Notes: generated from the sequence alone by a model not told the origin. Shown: positions 1-8,313, counted from the first letter of the stretch. The stretch is DNA of 22,568 bases from Treponema sp. UBA4328 (GCA_002394465.1 DGTU01000074.1:1-22568), one strand, 5' to 3'. Numbers and translations: made by a program.

Positions 1-8
1 TTTTTCAT
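1..8 (-). CDS. 5' end of a leftward gene cut by the window edge
   Basis: Read on the minus strand, an ATG at 8-6 is followed by AAA and then the window ends, so only two codons and part of a third are present. The start is supported by a clear Shine-Dalgarno: GGAG lies on the minus strand at 19-16 inside a purine-rich run, seven bases before the ATG. Nothing can be said about the product. It would be divergent from fabF, sharing the intergenic region 9-296. Confidence 0.5.
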
Positions 9-29
9 TGTTTTTCTCCTTTTTTTTGT

Positions 30-47
30 AGTTAGCATAAACTAACT
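30..47. promoter_or_regulatory. Short inverted repeat upstream of the leftward gene
   Basis: Arms AGTTAG (30-35) and CTAACT (42-47) are perfect 6-bp complements separated by six bases. The repeat sits just upstream of the ribosome site of the leftward gene and covers a TATGCT that could be its -10. It could be a dimeric repressor site, but six-bp arms in AT-rich DNA can arise by chance. Confidence 0.25.
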
Positions 48-230
48 TATTTTCACTACCTTAACTTTAATGATTTGCAGATATTTATACAATAGAAAAT
101 TCCGCATTTTTCGGCCTTAAGTTCCATATTCTGCGATATTTTACATGCAGATACAGATTTTTCTTTCAATTTCAGACCTTAAGTGCAAGGACTTCCTCAA
201 GCGTCATGATTTCCTGCATGTTTCGTTATG
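48..230. other. Intergenic spacer between divergent genes
   Basis: This stretch is AT-rich with no convincing gene. The octamer CCTTAAGT occurs twice (115-122 and 177-184). On the minus strand a closed 15-codon mini-ORF (about 219-175) starts ATGCAGGAAATC and ends in TGA, but it has no ribosome site at a sensible distance. I see nothing else in it. Confidence 0.4.
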
Positions 231-259
231 TTGCCCGTAATGACAATTTTTTGTAAAAT
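231..259 (+). promoter_or_regulatory. fabF operon promoter
   Basis: TTGCCC (231-236) and TAAAAT (254-259) are separated by exactly 17 bases and resemble the housekeeping -35 and -10 elements. Transcription would begin near 266, giving a leader of about 31 bases that contains the GGAGA ribosome site (286-290). This supports the start codon at 297 over the in-frame ATG at 228, which lies upstream of the promoter. Confidence 0.6.
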
Positions 260-265
260 GTCATT
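239..265. promoter_or_regulatory. Inverted repeat over the fabF promoter (candidate operator)
   Basis: The left arm AATGACA-A-TTTT (239-250) pairs with the right arm AAAATGTCATT (255-265). That gives 11 complementary pairs with a single extra A at 246 and a four-base centre. It spans most of the spacer and the whole -10 of the fabF promoter and ends about where transcription should start, so a protein bound here would block RNA polymerase. There is no T-run or gene end nearby, so it is not a terminator. The binding protein is unknown. Confidence 0.5.
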
Positions 266-296
266 GAAATTCAGTTACTTATTATGGAGACATTTT

Positions 297-1553
297 ATGG
301 AAAGACGAAGGGTTGTTATTACCGGAATGGGAGTTGTTTCTCCTGTCGGAAATACTGTTGACGAAGCATGGAACAGCGTAAAAAACGGGAAAAGCGGTCT
401 TGGAAGAATCAGTCTTTTTGATCCTTCACGCCTCACTGTACAGATTGATGCCGAGGTAAAGGATTTTGACATTGAAAAATACGGCATTTCTTCAAAAGAC
501 GTACGCAAGATGGCAAGGTTTACTAAATTCTGTCTTGCTGCAAGTGCACAGGCCATTGCCGATTCAGGATATACAAAAGAAACGCTTCAGCAGGAAAAAA
601 CAGGCGTAATTACAGGCTGCTGCCTCGGCGGTATGGATGCGGCAAATGACGGTTTCGTAAAGCTTCTTGATCCGGAAGCAGGTCCTTCGAGAATGCCTCC
701 CCTTACAACCCCGCTCATGATAAGCAATGAGGCTTCTGCAAACGTAAGCATTTACTACGGCCTTAAAGGTCCATCATGGGCTCTTAATACTGCATGTGCA
801 TCAGGAACGGACGCCATCGGACTTGCAGCTGACATGATCAGAAGCGGCCGTGTTGACGTATGTCTCGGAGGCGGAACGGAAGCTGCCATCACGGAATTTG
901 CAGTTTCAACCTTCATCAAGCTTATAGCACTTTCACACAGCTACAATGACTGCCCGCAGAAAGCAAGCCGTCCTTTTGATAAAGACAGGGATGGATTCGT
1001 AATGGCCGAAGGTTCAGCAATGTTCATGCTCGAGGAATACGAACATGCAAAAAAACGCGGCGCAAAAATCTATGCCGAGCTTGCAGGATTCGGAACAAGC
1101 TGTGATGCTTACCATATAACTTCACCGCTTAAAGACGGAAGCGGAGCTGCTCTTGCAGTTACCGAAGCCCTCAATGATGCCGGAATCAAAGCTGAGGAAG
1201 TCCAGTACTACAATGCACACGGAACTTCAACACATGCAAACGATGTCGGCGAAACAAACATGCTCAAGCTCGCATTCGGTGAACATGCAAAAAAACTTCA
1301 CATTTCTTCTACAAAATCAATGACAGGACATCTTGTCGGTGCTGCAGGTGCAATAGAAGCCCTCTTCTGCGTAAAGGCAATCAACGACTCTTTTATCCCG
1401 CCTACAATTAACCTCGACAATCAGGATATCGAAGGCGGATGCGACCTCGACTACACGCCGAACAAAGGAATCAGCTGCAATGTTGACGTTGCTGCAAGTG
1501 CTTCGCTCGGATTCGGCGGACACAACGGCTGTATAATCCTCAGGAAAATATAA
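297..1553 (+). CDS. fabF: 3-oxoacyl-[acyl-carrier-protein] synthase II
   Basis: This cytosolic enzyme condenses malonyl-ACP with a growing acyl-ACP, the elongation step of type II fatty acid synthesis. The 418-residue length is normal for FabF. The catalytic triad of the KAS I/II family is complete: Cys167 in TACASGTDA, His308 in NAHGTSTHANDVGET and His345 in KSMTGHLVGAAGA, matching the known order and spacing. The N-terminus MERRRVVITGMGVVSP is typical, which together with GGAGA seven bases upstream fixes the start at 297. An ATG in the same frame at 228 would add 23 unrelated residues and precede the promoter. fabF heads an operon with a DUF3943 gene one base downstream and thrC after it. 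Other fatty acid genes are not in the window, so it is a detached fab gene. Confidence 0.96.
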   Translation: MERRRVVITGMGVVSPVGNTVDEAWNSVKNGKSGLGRISLFDPSRLTVQIDAEVKDFDIEKYGISSKDVRKMARFTKFCLAASAQAIADSGYTKETLQQEKTGVITGCCLGGMDAANDGFVKLLDPEAGPSRMPPLTTPLMISNEASANVSIYYGLKGPSWALNTACASGTDAIGLAADMIRSGRVDVCLGGGTEAAITEFAVSTFIKLIALSHSYNDCPQKASRPFDKDRDGFVMAEGSAMFMLEEYEHAKKRGAKIYAELAGFGTSCDAYHITSPLKDGSGAALAVTEALNDAGIKAEEVQYYNAHGTSTHANDVGETNMLKLAFGEHAKKLHISSTKSMTGHLVGAAGAIEALFCVKAINDSFIPPTINLDNQDIEGGCDLDYTPNKGISCNVDVAASASLGFGGHNGCIILRKI

Positions 1554-1554
1554 T

Positions 1555-3009
1555 ATGAAGAAGATTCTTTTTTCCGTTCTTTCAGCATTCCTCATATGCT
1601 CTCAGCTGCACTCAAATACACCTGAAACAGAGGAAATAACATTTTCCGCTGATACGGAAAAACATCCTCTCGTTGGTCTCGGCGGAATGATGATCTTCAA
1701 CGTCGGACTTGCAGGTTACAACAGGTTCGCAGTCGGTTCCGCATGGGCCAAAACAGGTCCTGATGACTGGATTCATTTTTACGAACGCCGTCTTAGCTGG
1801 GACAACGACTGGTACTGGACAAATTTCTTTCTTCATCCTTATCAGGGCTCAATGTATTACATGAGTGCACGGGGCGCTAACCTTAATACGCTTGAATCAA
1901 TGGGTGTAACGGTCCTCGGTTCTGCAATATGGGAATACTTCTGCGAACAGAATTCTCCTTCAATAAATGACATGGCCTATACGACAATAGGCTCATTCTG
2001 CGTAGGTGAAATGTTTTTCAGGCTCAGTCAGGAAGCAAATTCAAAAAACATAATTCTGGGAACTGCACTCAATCCGGAACGTCTCTGGACAGAATACATC
2101 TGCCGCGTAAAACAGAAAAATACGCACGGAAACATTCATTCCATGTCCCTCGCTCTCGGGGCCGGCACATCTGCAGGCGGTGCATTCATCGAAGATTTTG
2201 AGATAGAAAACTACGAAAACAATTTCGCTTCTTACGAATTATATCCAGTATCTGCAGGATTTGAATTCGCAGCTGACTATAACGATCCATACGGACACGA
2301 TTCGAACAGTCCTTACAGCCAGTTTACGCTCAATGTTCAGGGCGGAATGGGTAAAGGCTCAGGAAAATCCGGTTACTGCGCATACGAAGACATCGACAGG
2401 CAGCTTTTTTACGACATAAGGATTTTTTCTGATGCAATGCTTTTTTCAAGGGCAGTCAATACCGGCAGCGACACGGACAGTTCCCTCGGAATGACGATGA
2501 TTTACGACTTTGAATGGCATTCATACTACATGCTTTCTTCCCTCGCGCCGGGAATTGCATTCAAACAGCGCATAAACCGTGATGCCGGCAGAATTGAATG
2601 GCAGTCTCAGCTTGCCTTAATACTGCTCGGAACAACAGATTACTACTATTTCCACAGAAAAGTCATAGACAAACCGCGCGGAATTTTCAGAAATTACAAT
2701 GATACGGTCGGAATAGAATCAATCGGAAGGATTAAATATTCAACGGACAGCGGCCACGTTCTTGCTCTTGATTTCAGGGGATACATCATGCACGATTTTT
2801 ACCATCAGCTGATAAAATTCCGTGACATGACGCAGGGATGGGAATTCATAGGTCTTCTCGGAGCATCGTACGAATTCCCTGTTACTGAAACTTTTAAAAT
2901 CGGCCTCAGGGATGAGGTTTATGCTAAATATGCCTTATATAAAAGTCAGAATGATTTGTACCAGATACTGAATACTGCAAAACTCTATGTTAAAATTCAG
3001 TTTAAATAA
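1555..3009 (+). CDS. DUF3943 family envelope protein, probable outer membrane
   Basis: The protein has 484 residues and starts with a signal peptide (about 1-20: lysines, then a hydrophobic core ending near QLHSN). Residues about 40-165 carry the features I associate with DUF3943: a tryptophan-rich stretch (DDWIHFYERRLSWDNDWYW), then HPYQGSMYYMSARG, then an acidic aromatic segment with PSINDMAYTTIGSFCVGEM. The remainder alternates short polar and aromatic stretches and ends in an aromatic-rich strand (KLYVKIQF), which suggests a beta-barrel or a barrel-associated protein. Family function is unknown. The gene starts one base after the fabF stop, with AGGAAA in the end of fabF as ribosome site, so it is translationally linked. 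Domain assignment is from memory of the motif; the outer-membrane location is inference. Confidence 0.75.
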   Translation: MKKILFSVLSAFLICSQLHSNTPETEEITFSADTEKHPLVGLGGMMIFNVGLAGYNRFAVGSAWAKTGPDDWIHFYERRLSWDNDWYWTNFFLHPYQGSMYYMSARGANLNTLESMGVTVLGSAIWEYFCEQNSPSINDMAYTTIGSFCVGEMFFRLSQEANSKNIILGTALNPERLWTEYICRVKQKNTHGNIHSMSLALGAGTSAGGAFIEDFEIENYENNFASYELYPVSAGFEFAADYNDPYGHDSNSPYSQFTLNVQGGMGKGSGKSGYCAYEDIDRQLFYDIRIFSDAMLFSRAVNTGSDTDSSLGMTMIYDFEWHSYYMLSSLAPGIAFKQRINRDAGRIEWQSQLALILLGTTDYYYFHRKVIDKPRGIFRNYNDTVGIESIGRIKYSTDSGHVLALDFRGYIMHDFYHQLIKFRDMTQGWEFIGLLGASYEFPVTETFKIGLRDEVYAKYALYKSQNDLYQILNTAKLYVKIQFK

Positions 3010-3024
3010 GGAATCAGAAACAAT

Positions 3025-4332
3025 ATGGATTTTGTCAGTACAAGGAACAAGAACCTCACCGTTAATTTTGAAAAGGCCGTAATAAACTGTCTTCCTGAAG
3101 ACGGCGGCCTCTATGTTCCGCATTCAAGCCCGGATCTCCGCAAATGGATTCTGTATACGGGCGAAACAACGACCTTTGCAAGCATTGCCGGAACCCTTAC
3201 AAATGCATGCGTTAACGATGAATTTTCACCGGTAATATGTGAAACGATTGCTACAAAGGCATTTCCTTTTGAACCGGTTTTAAAACGCCTTGATTCAAAC
3301 CTTTTTGCCCTTGAACTTTTTAACACGCCGACAGGAAGCCACAAGGACTTTGGAATTTCCTATATTGTAAGCTGTCTTGAAACGATCCTTACGATGAAAG
3401 ACCAGAATGCAGTTTTTCTCGATGCCAGTATCGGTGAACTCGGCTGCAGCCTTGCACGGGCAATCAGGGGTAAAAAACACCTCAAGGCAGTCCTTGTCTA
3501 CCCGAAAGGAATGGTTCGCGGACTGAATGATGAAGATTTTGTCTGGAACGGCGGAAATGTATATCCGGTAGAAGTAGACGGAACAGAAAATGACTGCCAC
3601 GAGCTTGTACGAAAGATTTTCAACGATACGGCTTTTTCTGCTGCGCATAACCTTACGGTTGCAAATACTGCAAACATAGGGCGTCTTCTTCCCCAGATGT
3701 TCTTTTATCCGTTTGCATTCAGCCGCCTCAAGAAAACCGTAAGCGGAGACATATTCTATGCAATGTCTACCGGCAATTACAGTAACCTGACGGCGGGGCT
3801 GTATACATGGAAGCTCTCACTCCCGCTGAGCGGATTTATATGCCCGGCAACTGACGAGATAAAAGTTTCTCCTTCCGGTGAATGCGAAATAATGGACAGT
3901 ATGGTTGATTTTTTAAACCGCGGAAAGGCAGATCCTGCAAGTCCTTCAAACCTGGAACGACTGGAAGATATATTTCACAGGAATTCACTGATGCTCAAAA
4001 ACCTTGTTTATCCTGCTGAAGTATCCGCTGAACAGAAAAGTGAAGCCTGCCGTGAACTTTACATGAGATACAATATATCTGCAGATTCACATACAAGCAG
4101 TGCCTGGGCAGCAGCCAAAAGCCGGCATGAAGTAATTGATGATGAAGATGAAACCGTTGTTCTCGTAATGCGCGATCACCCGGCACTGGACAGCGGATGG
4201 ATTAAGCACAACACGGGATTTGCCCCGGAAATGCCTCAGAATGTCAGGGATGCACTGAAACCAGTAAACCTGAACCGCAAATTCCTTGCAGATGCAGACG
4301 AACTCAGGAAAATAATAGAATCTGTCTGCTAG
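3025..4332 (+). CDS. thrC: Threonine synthase-like PLP enzyme, divergent
   Basis: Threonine synthase converts O-phosphohomoserine to threonine with pyridoxal phosphate. Supporting features: 435 residues (close to the E. coli-type enzyme), the N-terminal signature VSTRNKN...EDGGLYVP, and the phosphate-binding segment STGNYSNLTAGLYTWKL, which aligns with the usual SGNFGNLTAG. The PLP lysine should be Lys107, in GSHKDFG; the usual context is AFKDF, so the residues before the lysine are unusual. The start has AAGGA 12 bases upstream, a long spacing. It follows the DUF3943 gene by 15 bases and probably ends the fabF operon. The family is confident. Whether the substrate is phosphohomoserine is less sure because of the altered lysine loop and because no other threonine gene is nearby. 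Confidence 0.82.
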   Translation: MDFVSTRNKNLTVNFEKAVINCLPEDGGLYVPHSSPDLRKWILYTGETTTFASIAGTLTNACVNDEFSPVICETIATKAFPFEPVLKRLDSNLFALELFNTPTGSHKDFGISYIVSCLETILTMKDQNAVFLDASIGELGCSLARAIRGKKHLKAVLVYPKGMVRGLNDEDFVWNGGNVYPVEVDGTENDCHELVRKIFNDTAFSAAHNLTVANTANIGRLLPQMFFYPFAFSRLKKTVSGDIFYAMSTGNYSNLTAGLYTWKLSLPLSGFICPATDEIKVSPSGECEIMDSMVDFLNRGKADPASPSNLERLEDIFHRNSLMLKNLVYPAEVSAEQKSEACRELYMRYNISADSHTSSAWAAAKSRHEVIDDEDETVVLVMRDHPALDSGWIKHNTGFAPEMPQNVRDALKPVNLNRKFLADADELRKIIESVC

Positions 4333-4694
4333 CTGTTTGCTTCAAGCCATTTTCTTATGCCGTCAACGACATCGGCATCAACCTGATGTTCAACGCGGCA
4401 CGCATTTTCTTCACACTGATCTTCAGGGAGGCCAGTAATCTTCTGAAGGAATGAAGTAAGGAGTTTATGCCTTCCGTAAACGTCTTCTGCTTTTGCCCGG
4501 CCTTTTTCCGTAAGCTTAAGCGTATTTCCGATGGAAAACTCAACGTATCCGTCTTTTTCCAGGACTCCCATGGCACGGCTTACGCTCGGACGTGAAACAG
4601 CAAGTTTATTCGCTACGTCAACAGAGCGTACAAATCCATTTTCAAGCTGTAACCTGAGGATTGCTTCAAGATAATCTTCACCAGATTCATACAT
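4329..4694 (-). CDS. DtxR/MntR-family metal-dependent transcriptional regulator
   Basis: The 121-residue protein has the two-domain core of the DtxR family without the C-terminal SH3 domain, as in MntR. Residues 1-65 form a winged helix (VANKLAVSRPSVSRAMGVLEKDGYV). Residues 66-121 form the metal-binding dimerisation domain with GRHKLLTSFL, then NACRVEHQVD, where the His, Cys, Glu and His of the family are present. Such proteins repress metal uptake genes when manganese or iron is bound. AAGGAG lies eight bases before the ATG. It begins 19 bases after the phosphate symporter stop and is probably its operon partner. Its stop overlaps the thrC stop by four bases on the opposite strand, sharing a palindromic CTAG. 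The metal and target genes cannot be read from the sequence. Confidence 0.85.
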   Translation of the reverse strand: MYESGEDYLEAILRLQLENGFVRSVDVANKLAVSRPSVSRAMGVLEKDGYVEFSIGNTLKLTEKGRAKAEDVYGRHKLLTSFLQKITGLPEDQCEENACRVEHQVDADVVDGIRKWLEANS

Positions 4695-4713
4695 AACGGC
4701 ATCTCCTTAAAAG

Positions 4714-6387
4714 TTAACGAAGGTCACCGGCAACATCGAAACACCTGTCACCGATTTTTTCAATCTGTCTGATAATATCCATATAGTAAAGCTCTGCACG
4801 GACATTTTCACCGCTTTCAAGACGCTTGCGGGCAATTCTGCGGAGTTCATTGCGTTCATTGTCAATCTGCTGTTCAAGTTCGCTGGCAAATTCAAACTCT
4901 TCAGGCGTAAGCTTCTGGATTTTTGCAACATTTTTGTGGATGAAGTAAAGAAGCTGGCGGCCGAGTTCAAAATATGGAATAAGGCGGTCGAAGTCTTCCT
5001 GCTTAAACTGAACCTTCTTCTCAAGGGCCTTTTTAATCTGAATTGATATGCTCAGACAGCCGTCAGACATGCTTTCCATCTCACCTACAAGGCGGAGCAT
5101 GAGCTGTACATTATCTTTTGCAGAATCTGAAAGGTGAAGGTGCTGACATTTTACAAGATAGGCCGTAAGCTGTTCCTGCATCTGGTCGCAGTAATTTTCA
5201 AGAAACTGAATTTTTTCGTGATGTTTCGCAACAAATGTATCATTAAAGTCTGCAAGTCCCTGCTGAAGTTCATCAAACATCGAAACTACGTTTTCGCTGA
5301 ATGCGGCAATTTCTGACTGAGCGCGGAATACGCAGCTTTCAGGCGCCTTGATACCCATTTCATTGCTGAATTCAAGGCGGTAAATGCCGTCTTCTTCAGG
5401 GGTATCTTTAATAAGGTGAATGACAAAATCTGCTATCTGCTTTACGAACGGCAGGAATATTATCGTTCCCATAATCTTGAATGCCGTATTGAGCATTGCA
5501 ATTCTGAAAACGATATTTGTTCCCGGTGAAATAAGCTCTACAAAACCTATAAACGGCTTAAAGAAAACAAGTGCAATTATGACTGTTGCAACATTGAAAA
5601 GAACATGAACTGCTGCAGTACGTTTTGCATCTGCCTTTGCACCGATTGCCGCAAGAATGGCATCTACCGTTGAACCGATGGAACTTCCGATTACCATTAT
5701 TGCACCAAAGCGCCAGAAAGCATTAAGTTCTTCAAGCGTTGCATTTCCAGCAGCTTCCATTGCAACTGCCATTCCGATTACGATGGCTGACATTGCAGAA
5801 GAAGAATGAATCATCGCCGTAAATACGATTCCTATCAGAAGTGCAATGATATAGCTTACAGAACCGTAGCCGTTTACCTGATTGATGAATTCAATTACGC
5901 TGTTTTTGATTTCAGGGTATGCAAAAAACTCAGAAAGTCCGCCAAGCCCGAAGAACAGGAGTCCGAATCCCATTACGGCAAGGGCAAGGCCTTCTTTTTT
6001 TAATTTTTTAAGGATAAGGAAAAGATAGCCGAGTCCGAATATAGGAATAGCATAATCTTTTATTTCAAAGCTGGAACCGAGTGCGACAATCCAGCCGGTA
6101 ACCGTAGTACCGATGTTTGCACCGAAAATAACTCCGATTGACTGAGTAACGGTAACAAGGCCTGCGTTAACAAAACTGACAAGCATTACGGTTGTTGCTC
6201 CGGATGACTGAATGATCATCGTTAATACACAACCTGTCAGAAGACCAACAAAACGGTTTCCCGTTATCTTTGCGAGCGCAGCCTGTAATTTCTGTCCAGC
6301 GCTCTTCTGGATTCCGTCGCTCATAAGTTTCATTCCGTAGAGAACGAAACACAAACTTCCGGCGAAACTTATTATTTTCAGCACCAT
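4714..6387 (-). CDS. Na+/phosphate cotransporter family protein with PhoU-like domain
   Basis: The 557-residue inner-membrane protein belongs to the Na/Pi-cotransporter II family (NptA/YjbB type). Residues 1-310 are hydrophobic with about eight membrane segments. They carry the inverted duplicated motifs of the family: QSSGATTVMLVSF with GANIGTTVTGW in the first half, and HSSSAMSAIVIG with GSSIGSTVDA in the second. Residues about 345-557 are helical and charged, like PhoU, ending in DIIRQIEKIGDRCFDVAGDL, a typical PhoU signature. It is expected to move phosphate with sodium; bacterial members can act in efflux. No Shine-Dalgarno precedes the ATG, and a promoter-like pair ends ten bases before it, so the mRNA may be almost leaderless. 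It lies downstream of the chemoreceptor and upstream of the DtxR-like gene, so its own promoter would serve both transporter and regulator. Confidence 0.9.
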   Translation of the reverse strand: MVLKIISFAGSLCFVLYGMKLMSDGIQKSAGQKLQAALAKITGNRFVGLLTGCVLTMIIQSSGATTVMLVSFVNAGLVTVTQSIGVIFGANIGTTVTGWIVALGSSFEIKDYAIPIFGLGYLFLILKKLKKEGLALAVMGFGLLFFGLGGLSEFFAYPEIKNSVIEFINQVNGYGSVSYIIALLIGIVFTAMIHSSSAMSAIVIGMAVAMEAAGNATLEELNAFWRFGAIMVIGSSIGSTVDAILAAIGAKADAKRTAAVHVLFNVATVIIALVFFKPFIGFVELISPGTNIVFRIAMLNTAFKIMGTIIFLPFVKQIADFVIHLIKDTPEEDGIYRLEFSNEMGIKAPESCVFRAQSEIAAFSENVVSMFDELQQGLADFNDTFVAKHHEKIQFLENYCDQMQEQLTAYLVKCQHLHLSDSAKDNVQLMLRLVGEMESMSDGCLSISIQIKKALEKKVQFKQEDFDRLIPYFELGRQLLYFIHKNVAKIQKLTPEEFEFASELEQQIDNERNELRRIARKRLESGENVRAELYYMDIIRQIEKIGDRCFDVAGDLR

Positions 6388-6397
6388 GATTGACTAG

Positions 6398-6427
6398 AGT
6401 TTATCAAAAAAATCTCTCTTTATTCAA
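6398..6427 (-). promoter_or_regulatory. Promoter of the phosphate symporter gene (near-leaderless)
   Basis: On the minus strand TTGAAT (6427-6422) and TAAACT (6403-6398) are 18 bases apart, and TGA directly before the -10 makes it an extended -10. Initiation would be at about 6391, only three or four bases before the ATG at 6387. There is no purine-rich ribosome site in between. It lies just past the chemoreceptor stop. Confidence 0.5.
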
Positions 6428-6429
6428 TC

Positions 6430-8256
6430 CTATTCTACCTTGTATGAGTCGACGATATTGCGTACGGTTTCAGAAAGTTTTTCGTTGTTCTCAGACGTAC
6501 CTGAAGACTCCTCTGCAAACATCTTGATCTGCTTGAGCCTGTCAGACGTATGTGCAGTACTTGCAAGAATATCTGTTGAAGAGGCTGAAATCTGCTGCAT
6601 TCCCATTGCAATTGCGGCCGTCTCTTCATTCATCGTATCAGATGCCTCTGACATTTCAGATGAAGACTTTGTCAGAACCCTCATCATGTCAAGGATTTCC
6701 TTTGCACCGGCTGCCTGTTCGTTCATGCCCTGCTGAATCTGCTGTACCGATCCCTGAAGTGAAGTAACCTTTTCTCCAAGGCGTGCAAATGCCTTTTCGC
6801 TCTTTCCGGATGAATTAACCATCTCACCAACTGCAGCTTCGATATCATTAATAATCGACTTGATGGAACCTGTCTGATGTGCAGAAGTTTCTGCAAGATT
6901 ACGGATTTCCTCAGCAACAACGGAAAATCCGCTTCCTGCCTCACCGGCATGAGCAGCTTCAATTGCAGCGTTCATGGCCAGAAGGTTTGTCTGACTTGCA
7001 ATGCTTGTAATGATTTTGTTTGCCTCATACAGGTTCTGTGCCATCTGCTGAATCTTTACAATCTGCTCGGTAATGTTTCTCTGGTTTGCAATATTTGCAT
7101 TTGTTTCTGCTACGATTTCATTGTATTCGGAACTGATTTTACTGATTGTATCGTCAGATGCATCAATTGTTGCCGTAATCTGTTCAACGGAAGAAGAAGA
7201 GCGGCTTACGGCTTCAGACTGTTCCTGAACCTTTGAACTGAACGAAACAATGGATTTTCTGAATTCACTGACTTCACCGTTGATCTGGTTTACAAGGTCA
7301 GCCTGGTTGTTTGCCTTTCCTTCAATTACATCAATATCATTTTCTGCTTCGCCGACCATTTCTGTCATCTTGATACTCTGTTCAAGCATTTCCGCACTGT
7401 TGAACGAAAGGTCATTTACTGAAGAAGATACGGTTTTTACCATATTTTGCATTGTATCCATGACACGGTTGCAGGCTGCAGAAAGTTCACCGATTTCGTT
7501 GTCGCCGCCTACAGGGATTCGTACAGTAAGGTCACTTCCACCTCCTGCAATTTCCTGCATCCTGCCGACGACATTATTCATTTTCTTAAAGAAGAAATGA
7601 ATAATTACCATGAAAACGGCAAGTGCAAGCAGTATTCCAAGCACTGTAAAGACAAGCATTTTTATCTTCATGGTTGAAATTGTTTCCATAAGTTCATATG
7701 CAGAAAAATCTGCGCCAAGGAAACCGACTACGTTTCCGCTTCCGTCTGTGAGCGGATAGTAAACCGTCGTAATAAAGCCCCATTCTTCCTGCTCTTCAAT
7801 TTCTGAGCTGACGATTTCACCATTTCTCATGCATTCAAACGGAGCATCACCGTAACTTTCAATATCTTCTTCCGTTCCAATCGGAGAAAAATCATCATTC
7901 GGGTCACTTACAAGCGCACTTCCGTCTACGACATATACGAAGTTTGTTCCTTCTTTCTGAATCATCGTATACAGATACTTGCATCCGAAAATTTCCTTGA
8001 GTTCATACAGTTCGGCATTGAGCTCTTCATAATAAGGATCTTTCTCGTCCAGTGATGAAGCAAGCCTGAGGAAATCATCCATATTTATTTTTTCAGCGGC
8101 TTTTTCAACGGCATTCTGTCCGACGCGCGAAAAAGACTCGACTGAGGAACTTTCAATTCCCTGTATGCCTGTAAATGCAACGATTCCGCTTACGAGAAGA
8201 ATACACACGATATTAAACAGCATGAATTTAAACTTGTAGCTGGACGTAAATTTCAT
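6430..8256 (-). CDS. Methyl-accepting chemotaxis protein
   Basis: This 608-residue transmembrane chemoreceptor senses a ligand outside the cytoplasmic membrane and controls the CheA kinase. TM1 is at about 11-31, a periplasmic Cache-like sensor spans about 32-198 (with YLYTMIQKEGTNFVYVVDGS and YYPLTDGSGNVVGFLGADFS), and TM2 is at 199-223. A HAMP linker follows at about 220-272, then a long coiled-coil signalling domain. The signalling tip is plain: SQTNLLAMNAAIEAAHAGEA followed by GSGFSVVAEEIRNLAE (about 421-456). There is no C-terminal NWETF-like CheR tether. The start at 8256 is chosen because GGAGGAG lies just upstream; the 30 extra codons of the longest frame overlap the leader and promoter. 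The sensed compound is unknown. It probably has its own promoter near 8314. Confidence 0.95.
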   Translation of the reverse strand: MKFTSSYKFKFMLFNIVCILLVSGIVAFTGIQGIESSSVESFSRVGQNAVEKAAEKINMDDFLRLASSLDEKDPYYEELNAELYELKEIFGCKYLYTMIQKEGTNFVYVVDGSALVSDPNDDFSPIGTEEDIESYGDAPFECMRNGEIVSSEIEEQEEWGFITTVYYPLTDGSGNVVGFLGADFSAYELMETISTMKIKMLVFTVLGILLALAVFMVIIHFFFKKMNNVVGRMQEIAGGGSDLTVRIPVGGDNEIGELSAACNRVMDTMQNMVKTVSSSVNDLSFNSAEMLEQSIKMTEMVGEAENDIDVIEGKANNQADLVNQINGEVSEFRKSIVSFSSKVQEQSEAVSRSSSSVEQITATIDASDDTISKISSEYNEIVAETNANIANQRNITEQIVKIQQMAQNLYEANKIITSIASQTNLLAMNAAIEAAHAGEAGSGFSVVAEEIRNLAETSAHQTGSIKSIINDIEAAVGEMVNSSGKSEKAFARLGEKVTSLQGSVQQIQQGMNEQAAGAKEILDMMRVLTKSSSEMSEASDTMNEETAAIAMGMQQISASSTDILASTAHTSDRLKQIKMFAEESSGTSENNEKLSETVRNIVDSYKVE

Positions 8257-8313
8257 AAAAACTCCTCCGGAACACAAAAAATGCTCACCAGACAAAAAAA
8301 TAGAGTAATAAAA

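Noticed and set aside
175..219. Minus-strand 15-codon mini-ORF (MQEIMTLEEVLALKV)
   Set aside because: It looks coding-like, but it is bracketed by in-frame stops and lacks a ribosome site and promoter; there is too little sequence to support a gene.
228..296. Upstream extension of fabF to an in-frame ATG
   Set aside because: It would precede the promoter -35/-10 and the inverted repeat, adds 23 residues unlike FabF, and has no ribosome site; the ATG at 297 has GGAGA and the family N-terminus.
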